Assembly (NCBI GenBank): GCA_031292035.1
Contig: JARLHX010000016.1
Location: 1 to 15,395 of the forward strand
Length of the DNA: 15,395 nt
Reading direction: 5' to 3'
Origin: Negativicutes bacterium
GTDB taxonomy: Bacteria; Bacillota_C; Negativicutes; Sporomusales_B; JARLHX01
Positions within the stretch are counted from its first letter, which is position 1. Each line of letters begins with the position of its first letter. The notes below the pieces were generated by a model that was not told the DNA's origin, ran no database searches, and saw only the letters and a program-made list of their open reading frames with translations. Both the position numbers and the translations under genes were made by a program. Positions 1 to 7,353 of the stretch are shown in pieces.

Positions 1-884
1 AACTGACGACGGGAAAACTGACTGAAATCCCGCTGAAGACGCTTGTCCAACTGCTCGACCGACAAAGCCGGCTTCAAGTTGATTTCCAGGATGACTTCAC
101 CGCTATCGGGGCGGGCCAGCAGTTCGGCTGCCTTATTACTAAGCGACAGGATGATCGGCCCGGATAGGCCGTAATGGGTAAAGAGCAGCTCGCCAAAATC
201 ATCAGCCACCGGCTGCTGGTCGTGATAAATGGTCGCGCGGGCATTTTTCAGCGACAGGCCCTGCAGATCTTTCACCCATTCCTCAGCCACCTCCAGGGGT
301 ACGAGGGAGGGTTTCAGGTCAGTAACCGTATGACCGGCAGCTGCAGCCAATCGGTAGCCGTCGCCGGAGGAGCCTGTCCCCGGATAGGAAGCGCCGCCGG
401 TCGCCAGAATAACGGCGTCGGCAGAAATAATCTGATCTTGTTTGGTGATCACGCCGACCACCCGGCCGTCCTTGAGCTGGATTTCTTTCACCGCCTGACC
501 AGTTTGCACCTCTACCTTGGCACGACGAAGGGCCTGTTCAAAAGCGGTTACCACGTCTTTCGCCTGATCGCTGACCGGGAAAACCCGCCCGCCCCGCTCC
601 GTTTTGGTGGGTACTCCCCATTCCTCTAGGCAAGCTCTCAGGTCATTGCCGGAAAAGGTGTTCAGGGCACTATAAAGAAAATGGCCGTTACCAGGCATAT
701 TTTTGATGAAGGTAGCAGTATCACAGTCATTGGTGACATTGCAACGCCCCTTGCCGGCGATGAGCATCTTTCGCCCGAGGGCAGCCATCTTTTCCAAAAC
801 AATGACCTTTCCGCCACTTTGGGCGGCGCTGTATGCAGCCATACAGCCGGCAGCTCCGCCGCCGATGATTAGAACGCGTTTCAT
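1..884 (-). CDS. HI0933/YhiN-family FAD flavoprotein (NAD(P)/FAD-dependent oxidoreductase), C-terminus cut by window edge
   Basis: I translated this from the sequence: an ATG at 884 opens a frame that stays open to base 1 (294 codons), so the C-terminal part (family members are about 400 residues) lies outside. The N-terminus MKRVLIIGGGAAG is a Rossmann FAD-binding loop. It is followed at about residues 37-52 by LGRKMLIAGKGRCNVTN, the signature of the HI0933/BaiN-like flavoproteins, and at about 160-176 by ATGGASYPGTGSSGDGY, the second conserved flavin-site segment. An AGGAGG ribosome binding site lies 6 bases upstream (891-896). The family includes clostridial BaiN and E. coli YhiN; the substrate of most members is unknown, so I give no reaction. 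It follows rluB on the same strand after 103 bases that contain a terminator-like hairpin, so it may have its own promoter. A neighbouring rluB and HI0933 gene are a recurrent arrangement in Firmicutes. Confidence 0.93.
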   Translation of the reverse strand, partial: MKRVLIIGGGAAGCMAAYSAAQSGGKVIVLEKMAALGRKMLIAGKGRCNVTNDCDTATFIKNMPGNGHFLYSALNTFSGNDLRACLEEWGVPTKTERGGRVFPVSDQAKDVVTAFEQALRRAKVEVQTGQAVKEIQLKDGRVVGVITKQDQIISADAVILATGGASYPGTGSSGDGYRLAAAAGHTVTDLKPSLVPLEVAEEWVKDLQGLSLKNARATIYHDQQPVADDFGELLFTHYGLSGPIILSLSNKAAELLARPDSGEVILEINLKPALSVEQLDKRLQRDFSQFSRRQ

Positions 885-935
885 TTCAATCCTCCTGCTT
901 CTATGTACACCCTAGCCCCCAGTGATAATAAACCA

Positions 936-974
936 GCTCCGCGGCTTGCGGCTAAATACCGCAAACCGCCGAGC
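936..974 (-). terminator. Terminator-like hairpin after rluB
   Basis: The arms gctc-c-gcgg-c-ttgcgg (936-951) and ccgcaa-a-ccgc-c-gagc (959-974) pair over 14 base pairs with two mismatches around a 7-base loop. On the minus strand it begins 14 bases after the rluB stop codon. The following transcript reads TGGTTTATTATCACT, which is only moderately U-rich, so termination may be partial and let some transcripts continue into the HI0933-family gene. Confidence 0.5.
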
Positions 975-987
975 CGGATTCCTTACA

Positions 988-1725
988 TTACAGTTTTGCG
1001 ACAGGTTTTGCCAGTTTTTTTAATTCCTCAACTTCGTCGGTAGTCAAGTGGCGATACCGCCCCCGGCGCAGGCCTTCCAACGTTAAAAAGGCGAATTGCA
1101 CCCGCTTCAGCTTATTCACCGGATGACCGATGGCCTCGCACATCCGCCGCACCTGGCGATTGCGGCCTTCATAAATAATGATCTCCAAGCGCGAGGTGTT
1201 TTTAACAGCATCATAGTCAAGAGTCCGGATTTTGGCTGGCGCCGTCAGACCGTCATCAAGCCGGATGCCGATCCGCAACTGGTCGAGTTTATCCTCCAGG
1301 GGTTTACCCACCACTTCGGCTAGATACGTTTTGGCAATATGATGGCTGGGGTGCGTCAGGGCATGGGTCAGCGGACCGTCATTGGTCAGGATCAGCAGCC
1401 CCTCGGTATTATAGTCGAGCCGTCCTACCGGGTAGAGGCGTTCAGCGATGTCGCTCACCAGCGTCCCCACCGTTTTGCGACCTTCAGGATCTTCCAGGGT
1501 AGTCACAACTCCCCGGGGTTTATAGAGCAGGACGTAAAATTTCTTTTCAGCAGTCAGGGGTTTGCCATCCAGCGTCACCACATCCCTGCCTGGTTCGACT
1601 TTGGTCCCGAGTTCAGTGACCACTTTTCCATTTACCGTCACCCGCCCGGCGGTGATTAACTCTTCTGCGTGTCGCCGGGATGCGATACCGGCCTGACTAA
1701 TTACTTTCTGCAACCTTTCAGCCAT
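988..1725 (-). CDS. rluB: 23S rRNA pseudouridine synthase, RsuA/RluB family
   Basis: This 245-residue protein isomerises a specific uridine in rRNA to pseudouridine during ribosome maturation. Residues 1-48 are an S4 RNA-binding domain (MAERLQKVISQAGIASRR start). The catalytic domain carries GRLDYNTEGLLILTNDG at 101-117, where D104 is the expected catalytic aspartate. KTYLAEV (132-138) and GRNRQVRRMCEAIGHPV (positions about 186-202) are further RsuA-family signatures. Length and the S4 domain fit RluB (U2605 in E. coli numbering) better than the larger RluC/D enzymes. RsuA or RluE/F specificity cannot be excluded from sequence alone, but rluB is the member normally found beside spmAB. The ATG at 1725 has a GGAGGG site just upstream (near 1728-1733). 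It starts 27 bases after the stop of the PyrK-like gene, so co-transcription is likely. Confidence 0.95.
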   Translation of the reverse strand: MAERLQKVISQAGIASRRHAEELITAGRVTVNGKVVTELGTKVEPGRDVVTLDGKPLTAEKKFYVLLYKPRGVVTTLEDPEGRKTVGTLVSDIAERLYPVGRLDYNTEGLLILTNDGPLTHALTHPSHHIAKTYLAEVVGKPLEDKLDQLRIGIRLDDGLTAPAKIRTLDYDAVKNTSRLEIIIYEGRNRQVRRMCEAIGHPVNKLKRVQFAFLTLEGLRRGRYRHLTTDEVEELKKLAKPVAKL

Positions 1726-1752
1726 ACACCCTCCATATTTCTCTTTACCGGA

Positions 1753-2727
1753 TCATGTCACCAACTGACCAAAATCGGTCTGGGCCTTGCATAATTTTAT
1801 TTGTCGATTGTCCTGGGTCTCGCAAAGACAGCTGCCGCAAATTCCCTCACCGCAACACATGGTCGCATTGTTGGTTGCAGCCATGGGTAGATTGACATTG
1901 GCTGCTTGCATGGCCGCGATCACAGCATAATGCTGTTCATCAGGACCAGCACTGACAACAAGATCGGGCAGCGAGTCTTTTTCCAGACAGCGTCCGAAAA
2001 GGCCGAGGCCGTTCCGACGCATGGAATCCACTAGATGAACGTCAACCCCCATATCTTTGAGGTCTTGCTCAATAAAGACCTTGCCTATTTTACCAGGAGC
2101 CAAGACAGCAGTCACTTTGTTTCTGGCCACCAGTTTTGCGGCCAGCGGCAATGCCGGCGGCTGCCCCATACCTCCGGCTATCAGTAATATTGTACCACAA
2201 GTAATATTGTCAATCCATGGTTGACCCAGCACTCCATTGTAATATGGTCCCCTAACGATCATCTCTTGAATGCCAGGCTCCAGCAGTCGGACGGATTTTG
2301 GCCCTACGGCTTCAACCACCACCTGGATACTGGTGTCCTTGGCTTTCATCACGCCCACCGGAAAATGAAAATACTGGGGATCATCCTGTCGGCGCAAAAA
2401 GACGAAGGCCCCGGTTTTTTGCAGTTCCCGCCCCATCTCCTCCGACACCGAGAGCTCTAATAGATATACATTTTTCGTTATTTCTTCCTTGCGCATTAAT
2501 TTGGCTATGATTTCACTTCTTTCCGTCACAGGGGCAATGCTTCCGTTCCTTACTTTAGACTGCCACTGCTTTTCCCCCAGTATACAAACCCCGCTCCAAT
2601 TACAGTCACACAGCGGTTCTCCCCGCAGGTGGCTGCAGGCGATACAATGATTGGTCTCAGCCAGCAAACAGGGGCAGTACGCCGTATTGATGTCCACGCA
2701 GCTTGCAGCTAGTTTATGATACATCAT
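1753..2727 (-). CDS. PyrK-like FAD/NAD-binding [2Fe-2S] oxidoreductase subunit with N-terminal eight-cysteine segment
   Basis: This is predicted to move electrons between NAD(P)H, FAD and iron-sulfur clusters. Numbering is from the ATG at 2727 (324 residues). Residues 10-48 hold eight cysteines (C10, 18, 20, 28, 31, 40, 42, 48), including CPC, CIAC and CDC, which is enough for two clusters or metal sites. Residues about 75-165 resemble a ferredoxin-reductase FAD barrel, although the usual RxYS flavin motif is not obvious. About 180-275 is a NAD-binding domain (LLIAGGMGQPPALPLA, then VSAGPDEQHY). C292, C297, C300 and C313 have the CX4CX2CX12C spacing of the PyrK [2Fe-2S] site. The frame is also open to a GTG at 2742 that overlaps the upstream stop, but AGGAG at 2733-2737 lies 5 bases before the ATG at 2727, so I prefer that start. 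It sits 11 bases after the flavoprotein gene and is probably its electron-transfer partner. It is not called pyrK because no pyrimidine genes are nearby and the N-terminal segment is extra. Confidence 0.85.
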   Translation of the reverse strand: MMYHKLAASCVDINTAYCPCLLAETNHCIACSHLRGEPLCDCNWSGVCILGEKQWQSKVRNGSIAPVTERSEIIAKLMRKEEITKNVYLLELSVSEEMGRELQKTGAFVFLRRQDDPQYFHFPVGVMKAKDTSIQVVVEAVGPKSVRLLEPGIQEMIVRGPYYNGVLGQPWIDNITCGTILLIAGGMGQPPALPLAAKLVARNKVTAVLAPGKIGKVFIEQDLKDMGVDVHLVDSMRRNGLGLFGRCLEKDSLPDLVVSAGPDEQHYAVIAAMQAANVNLPMAATNNATMCCGEGICGSCLCETQDNRQIKLCKAQTDFGQLVT

Positions 2728-2738
2728 CTTGGCTCCTT

Positions 2739-4019
2739 TCACACCAGGCAGCGGTTATAAATGTCTGCCAGGCCGCTTTTGGCAACCCGTTCGCTGATGC
2801 TACTCCGGTCGGCGGAATAAAGCCCCAGTGCTTTCATCCGGTCAAAATAGACCGAGCCGGAAAAAGTGTACCTCAGCCTCAGTCCCTCTTCATCACCCAT
2901 CCGCTCGTGCACATGGGCGATGATATCTCCTGTTACGAGCGAACGCGGCAGTTCCAGATAGGTCATGTCTACTGCGTGACGGACAGCGTTGTGCCCGGCC
3001 AGCAGTCCGGTAACCACCGCTTCGGTATGCCCGACAAATGCGCCGGCTTTTTCCCCGCAACAAAATAAGTTTTCCACCCCTTCGACCTTCAAACTGTGAT
3101 CACACGGGGCGATACCCAGATAACGCATCGAATTTCCCAAGCCACCGGCGTACGGGTCTTCGTAACGGGCGTTTTCCAGTCCCGGTATGGTTCGCAGATC
3201 ATCCAGCGGGAAAAAGGAAGTCATCAATTTGCAGTGCCCGGTGTCAAGAAGGACGAGGTTGGCTGCATATTCGGCAATTGCATACTGGGAACAGGCTTTT
3301 TTCCCCAGAACATTGCTTCTGATCAGATTTTCCGGCATAGGAATAACCACGACACCTTCAGTATCTAACTTGTCGCGAATTTCCGGGCTGAGGGAGTCTT
3401 TATTCAATTTGCACGAGCCGCTCATGGCGCCATAGGACCCGTCTGCCTTTTGCCCCATTTTCTCCTTCACCTGGGCTCTGGCTGTCAGGCTCACCCGTGG
3501 TCCAAAGGAGGGACAACGCAAAATGCACATGGCGCATCCATTGCCGTATGTAAGGCAATTGCCCATCGGACCGAATGTTCCAGTGGCATCGATAAACACA
3601 TCACCTTTTATCACCTCCCCATTTGCCATGATCAGCCCTTGGAGTGTCTTTCCGTATTTTAGGATGTCAATAACTCGAGACTGAGTACTAACGTGAATGC
3701 CGTAATTTTGCAATACCTTTTTTACCAATGGTTCCATACTGGTCACATCATACAATGAGGCGTGGTTGTGGCCGGGAAAGCTAAGTCCTTTATGCCGTGA
3801 GTTGGCATCCATGGCGACGAATAAATCCCCGCCCCCCATGGCAATCGCCTCTTCGGCGGCGGTATAGCGCCCGTTGTTGCGGAAAATACCGCCGACCAGT
3901 CCGGTGCCCAGCAGCATATCGGTCCGCTCCAGCAAAACAACCTGAGCGCCCGCCTTTGCGGCCGCTAGCGCCGCGGCACATCCCGACCAACCGCCTCCGG
4001 CAATCACTACTTTGATCAT
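2739..4019 (-). CDS. FAD-dependent oxidoreductase, MnmG/TrmFO-like fold, with cysteine cluster
   Basis: The protein has 426 residues. The N-terminal VVIAGGGWSGCAAALAAAKAG (residues 4-24) with E31 is a dinucleotide-binding fold for FAD. VFIDATGTFG (141-150) is the second FAD motif. The C-terminal stretch VENLFCCGEKAGAFVGHTE (315-333), continuing to VVTGLLAGHNAVR, resembles the closing FAD motif of the GidA/TrmFO group. C155, C162, C165 and C169 form CX6CX2CX3C, followed by PSFGPRVSLT; this sits where MnmG/TrmFO proteins have a YCPS-type motif, but the extra cysteines suggest a cluster or redox-active thiols. At 426 residues it is far shorter than MnmG (about 620), so a tRNA-modifying role is not claimed. 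The ATG at 4019 is preceded by a G-rich site (GGGGGGA) and by a promoter-like sequence. It is the first gene of a likely unit with the PyrK-like gene and rluB. The substrate is unknown. Confidence 0.82.
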   Translation of the reverse strand: MIKVVIAGGGWSGCAAALAAAKAGAQVVLLERTDMLLGTGLVGGIFRNNGRYTAAEEAIAMGGGDLFVAMDANSRHKGLSFPGHNHASLYDVTSMEPLVKKVLQNYGIHVSTQSRVIDILKYGKTLQGLIMANGEVIKGDVFIDATGTFGPMGNCLTYGNGCAMCILRCPSFGPRVSLTARAQVKEKMGQKADGSYGAMSGSCKLNKDSLSPEIRDKLDTEGVVVIPMPENLIRSNVLGKKACSQYAIAEYAANLVLLDTGHCKLMTSFFPLDDLRTIPGLENARYEDPYAGGLGNSMRYLGIAPCDHSLKVEGVENLFCCGEKAGAFVGHTEAVVTGLLAGHNAVRHAVDMTYLELPRSLVTGDIIAHVHERMGDEEGLRLRYTFSGSVYFDRMKALGLYSADRSSISERVAKSGLADIYNRCLV

Positions 4020-4040
4020 TCACGTCCCCCCATCGCTAAC

Positions 4041-4069
4041 ATACTTAATTACAGTGTATTCCCGGTCAA
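4041..4069 (-). promoter_or_regulatory. Possible sigma-A-type promoter for the redox module
   Basis: On the minus strand TTGACC (4064-4069, five of six to the -35 consensus) is followed after 17 bases by AAGTAT (4041-4046, a weak -10). It lies about 22 bases before the flavoprotein ATG and just after the spmB terminator, which is where a new transcript would be expected to start. The weak -10 keeps confidence low. Confidence 0.4.
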
Positions 4070-4092
4070 ACGATGTGCCACTGACGCCGATA

Positions 4093-4131
4093 AAAATATA
4101 AACTGGCGACTCAGTCGCCAGTTTATATTTT
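4093..4131 (-). terminator. Perfect 18-bp inverted repeat terminator after spmB
   Basis: The arms 4093-4110 and 4114-4131 are perfectly complementary over 18 bases (GC-rich core actggcgac) with a 3-base loop. The minus-strand transcript leaves the hairpin with an A/T-rich arm ending in ATATTTTTA, a good intrinsic terminator for spmB. The arm opposite is equally T-rich, so the element could also stop transcription in the other direction. Confidence 0.85.
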
Positions 4132-4134
4132 GCA

Positions 4135-4674
4135 TTAGCCGGGAAACAATAGCTGACATATATATACCGCTCCGAAAAACCCGGTCAGGTCGCCCAGCAG
4201 CCCCACTGCCGGTGCGTAGCGGGGGTTGCGGATACCTACTGCGCCGAAATAGACGGTCAATACATAGAAGGTCGTATCTGTACTACCCAATACAGTGGAG
4301 GCAATCCGGCCTGCCAGCGAGTCCGGCCCGGCGGTATTTAGAATTTCACTTGTCAACCCAAGGGCACCAGTACCGGAAAGGGGCCGCATGATGGCCAGCG
4401 GCACAAGTTCAGGCGGCACACCAAACAGCAGGAGCAGCGGCTGTAAAAATGCCACCCCGTCATCCATGGCGCCTGATGCGCGGAATATGCTGACCGCAAC
4501 CATCATCGCCACCAAGAAAGGCATAATACGCACAGCAGTATGAAACCCTTCCGCCGCCCCTTCCACAAAAACCTCATAGACCCTTACCTGGCGAAGATAT
4601 CCAGCCAGCGGGATAAGCAGCAGAATGACCGGAATGGCCCAAATGGAAAGGATCTCGCAAAAATGGCCAAACAC
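4135..4674 (-). CDS. spmB: Spore maturation protein B
   Basis: SpmB is an integral membrane protein that acts with SpmA late in sporulation and is needed for normal spore core dehydration in Bacillus. The 179-residue product (from the GTG at 4674) has hydrophobic segments at about 7-26, 50-65, 75-97 and 160-177. The conserved stretches are RVYEVFVEGAAEGF (31-44), IMRPLSGTGALG (95-106) and GSTDTTFYVLTVYFGAVGIR (130-149), the family signature. The frame extends upstream to an ATG at 4737, which would overlap spmA by 59 bases and add 21 residues with no family counterpart. The GTG at 4674 lies 4 bases after the spmA TAG, has AGGGGG about 7 bases before it, and gives almost exactly the Bacillus SpmB length (178). 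It ends 4 bases before a strong terminator. Confidence 0.95.
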   Translation of the reverse strand: MFGHFCEILSIWAIPVILLLIPLAGYLRQVRVYEVFVEGAAEGFHTAVRIMPFLVAMMVAVSIFRASGAMDDGVAFLQPLLLLFGVPPELVPLAIMRPLSGTGALGLTSEILNTAGPDSLAGRIASTVLGSTDTTFYVLTVYFGAVGIRNPRYAPAVGLLGDLTGFFGAVYICQLLFPG

Positions 4675-4678
4675 CGCT

Positions 4679-5272
4679 CTACCCCCTGTTCCTTGTGCCA
4701 AATAGCGCCCTGCAAAGTCCATCTGCCAGCAAGACAACGACGGTAGCCAACAGACTGACTGTCAGAGTAGCTCCGATAATCTCTCCCGGATTGGTCGATC
4801 CCGCCGCCGCCCGGAGGGCGATGATGGTCGCCGGTACTAAGGTAAAACCGGTTGTACATAACGCCAGCAGGGTGCACATCGCTGGCGAAGCAGTATCCTT
4901 TTGCGGATTTAGAGTCTGTAGCTCCTGCATGGCCTTAATGCCAAGCGGAGTGACAGCATTACCCAACCCAAGCATGTTTGCGCTGATTGTCAGGATGATC
5001 GCCCCCATAGCTGGATGGCGACGCGGCACACTGGGAAACACCAGGCGGATCACCGGTCCCACCAGGATGGAGATGGCTCTGACCAGTCCAGCCTTTTCTG
5101 CGATCTTCATCATCCCGAGCCACAAGCACATGACACCCATCAACCGAAACGACAACGTCACCGCCGCTTCCGCTGCATTAACGGCGCTCTGACCCACCTG
5201 CTCGATACGGCCGTGCAGACCGGCGTATATGACGCCTACGGCGATAAAAAACAACCAGATAAAGTTGATCAT
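4679..5272 (-). CDS. spmA: Spore maturation protein A
   Basis: This 197-residue integral membrane protein is the partner of SpmB in spore maturation; its presence implies an endospore-forming host. It begins with a membrane segment (MINFIWLFFIAVGVIYAGL, 1-19) and has others at about 38-58, 88-105, 135-155 and 168-186. The stretch SANMLGLGNAVTPLGIKAM (97-115) is the SpmA/nucleoside-gate-like signature. The ATG at 5272 follows a very purine-rich GGGGGGAGG site whose GGAGG core lies only 3 bases away. spmB follows after 4 bases, so the two are translated from one message. In Bacillus subtilis spmA and spmB are expressed in the mother cell compartment; I see only a weak hint of such a promoter here (CATACGCT at 5292-5299, minus strand). 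Confidence 0.95.
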   Translation of the reverse strand: MINFIWLFFIAVGVIYAGLHGRIEQVGQSAVNAAEAAVTLSFRLMGVMCLWLGMMKIAEKAGLVRAISILVGPVIRLVFPSVPRRHPAMGAIILTISANMLGLGNAVTPLGIKAMQELQTLNPQKDTASPAMCTLLALCTTGFTLVPATIIALRAAAGSTNPGEIIGATLTVSLLATVVVLLADGLCRALFGTRNRG

Positions 5273-5376
5273 ACGCCTCCCCCCTACGGAGAGCGTATGA
5301 TGTGTCTCATAGCACTAGAACAAAGAGAAGCGACTTGGCATCACAAAGTCTCGCACCAAAGCTGGCAGGCGAAATA

Positions 5377-5406
5377 AAAGACAGGCTGCTGTTGGCGGCC
5401 TGTTTC
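5377..5406 (-). terminator. Terminator between the c-di-GMP gene and spmA
   Basis: The stem acaggctgc (5381-5389) pairs with gcggcctgt (5395-5403) through 9 base pairs including one G-T pair, with a 5-base loop. The minus-strand continuation is CTTTTATTT, a U-tract suited to terminate the gene ending at 5482. The other strand runs into ttctttatccttttttatt, so it may work in both directions. The rest of the roughly 210-base gap (5273-5481) holds the spmA leader and nothing else I can name. Confidence 0.7.
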
Positions 5407-5481
5407 TTTATCCTTTTTTATTAACCATAATGACCAAATTGTCGACACTTCGATGAAGCAATAATGATACAGGCTTGCAGG

Positions 5482-7347
5482 TTACGACAGTTTTGCGATT
5501 TTCGCCGGGTTACTGCATTTTTCCTTGGTTTTAATTTCGCCCACAGTTTCCAAAAACGATTCAACTAGCCGTGGATCAAACTGGATCCCAGCGAATTTTT
5601 TTAATTCCGTCACCGCTTGGTAGTGACTCAATGCTTTACGATAAGGGCGGTCGCTAACCATCGCGTCATACGCATCGGCGATGGAGAGAATGCGACATTC
5701 CAAGGGAATCGCTTCGCCTTCCAGCCCTAAGGGATAACCGGTGCCGTTCCACCACTCGTGATGCTTCAGTACCCGATCAGAGATCAAGGCAAATTCTGGA
5801 ATGGACTGGGCAATATGAAAACCGATCTCTGAGTGACGTCGCATTTCCATCATTTCATCCGGCGCAAGGGGTCCAGGTTTGAACAGTATATGATCAGGTA
5901 TACCAATCTTGCCGATATCGTGAAATTGAGCCAGAAGCCTTAAGTCGCTGAGCTTGTCACGATTCACCCCGATCCTCCGGGCCAGTGCACAGACCAATTC
6001 CTGCAGTCTTTCAGCGTGTTCTTCGGTGGAAAAATCACGGACCCGCAACATCCGCATGATGGTTTTTGCGACAGTACTTCGGTTGCTCTGGCTATGCAAG
6101 AGCTTGTCCTTGTACATGCGGTTATTCGCTTCTTTAAATATCTCGTTAAAACTAATCTGAGAAACGTCTCCTACGGCGTAACCGATAGACAAGTTGAGCG
6201 GCATGGCATCATGGGTAAGATTTCTTTCTTCGGTAAGCCGACTGATCTCCCCTTGAATTTCTTCCATGCTTTTCGCTGTGACAGCAGGCACGATGGCGGC
6301 AAATTCGTCACCGCCTATGCGGGCAAGCACCCCTTTCTTCTCCCCGACCGCACGCTTGAGTAAATCGGCGGTTGTGACAATCAGTCTGTCCCCTGCTATA
6401 TGTCCCATAGTATCATTTGTAAGTTTCAGACCATCAATATCACAGAGTAACAACCCCATGGCCGTCATTTTTTCTTCTTGCATTTTTCGGGCGATTTTTT
6501 CGAATTGACGGCGATTATATAACCCGGTCAGATCGTCATGGCTGCTGACGTGACGCAGATACTCCTCGGCGCGCTTTCTTTCGGTGATATCGCGGGTAAA
6601 TGATAGCAGGCAAGACTCGCCGTTGATACTAAGTAGTCTGGCCGACAATAATCCATGCATAATACTACCGTTCTTGCGACGAAAGTCGACTTCCATGTCA
6701 ATGACTTCCCGGTGGGTTCTCAGCCCAGCCATCAAATTCTCACGATCGGAAGGATCTACCCATAGATCAAGCTCCAGAAAACTATTTCCCAGCACCTCAT
6801 CACGTGTATAACCAGTCAAATTGGTAAATCCTTCATTGACCTCCAGATATACTCCATCTACCAAACGATTGATATTGATCGCGTCTGGGCTGATATGAAA
6901 TGCTTTGGAAAACTTTTCCTCTGACGACCGCAGCTTTTCCTCCATCTGCTTACGCTCGGTAATGTCCCGACTGACGCCCACTGTTCCAATAATACCATGT
7001 GAATCCAGAACCGGGCTTTTATGAATTTCCAGATGGCGTATCCCGCCATTTACCAATACTTCGGACTCTTCAATAACCACTTGCTCGCCCTTGGCCATAA
7101 CCAAATGATCATTTTCAATATACTCAACCGCAATATCGGCAGGATAAATGTCATAATCGGTTAATCCCACGACCCGGTCGGGATCGATCCCAACTCTTCT
7201 TCCAAATGACGCGTTAACCGTAACATACCTGTGCTGGCGATCTTTTACCCAGACGGCGTCTGTAATATGGTCAAGAATAGATACTGTCACCTGATAGTTC
7301 AGTATTTCGGAAATGATCTGTTCCTGACTTTTTTCTTTTCGTGGCAT
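5482..7347 (-). CDS. PAS-PAS-GGDEF-HD-GYP protein: predicted bifunctional c-di-GMP synthase and phosphodiesterase
   Basis: Numbering is for the 623-residue reading from the ATG at 7353. PAS 1 covers about 24-135 and ends in GVSRDITERK; PAS 2 covers about 145-262 and ends in SFTRDITERK. The GGDEF domain (about 265-420) has CDIDGLKLTND (304-314) and an intact GGDEF active site at 347-351. The position of the inhibitory RxxD site reads EKKG, so feedback inhibition by product is probably absent. The HD-GYP domain (about 430-600) has H446, the HD pair H478-D479 in HDIGKIGIPD, H507, H531-H532 and NGTGYP (536-541), all as expected for an active phosphodiesterase. There is no membrane segment, so it is probably cytoplasmic. 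AGGAG at 7357-7361 lies 3 bases from the first ATG (7353) but 9 from the third codon, ATG 7347, which I prefer. It follows the histidine kinase gene after about 180 bases and shares its first PAS domain type. Confidence 0.94.
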   Translation of the reverse strand: MPRKEKSQEQIISEILNYQVTVSILDHITDAVWVKDRQHRYVTVNASFGRRVGIDPDRVVGLTDYDIYPADIAVEYIENDHLVMAKGEQVVIEESEVLVNGGIRHLEIHKSPVLDSHGIIGTVGVSRDITERKQMEEKLRSSEEKFSKAFHISPDAININRLVDGVYLEVNEGFTNLTGYTRDEVLGNSFLELDLWVDPSDRENLMAGLRTHREVIDMEVDFRRKNGSIMHGLLSARLLSINGESCLLSFTRDITERKRAEEYLRHVSSHDDLTGLYNRRQFEKIARKMQEEKMTAMGLLLCDIDGLKLTNDTMGHIAGDRLIVTTADLLKRAVGEKKGVLARIGGDEFAAIVPAVTAKSMEEIQGEISRLTEERNLTHDAMPLNLSIGYAVGDVSQISFNEIFKEANNRMYKDKLLHSQSNRSTVAKTIMRMLRVRDFSTEEHAERLQELVCALARRIGVNRDKLSDLRLLAQFHDIGKIGIPDHILFKPGPLAPDEMMEMRRHSEIGFHIAQSIPEFALISDRVLKHHEWWNGTGYPLGLEGEAIPLECRILSIADAYDAMVSDRPYRKALSHYQAVTELKKFAGIQFDPRLVESFLETVGEIKTKEKCSNPAKIAKLS

Positions 7348-7353
7348 AACCAT

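Noticed and set aside
174..629. Plus-strand open frame of 151 codons
   Set aside because: It is antisense to the HI0933-family flavoprotein gene, whose frame has clear motifs and a good ribosome binding site; the plus-strand product shows no recognisable domain.
4675..4737. Longer spmB from ATG 4737
   Set aside because: It overlaps spmA by 59 bases and adds residues absent from the family; the GTG at 4674 has a ribosome binding site and gives the usual length.
4695..5192. Plus-strand open frame of 165 codons
   Set aside because: It lies entirely opposite spmA, with low-complexity composition expected from an antisense frame.
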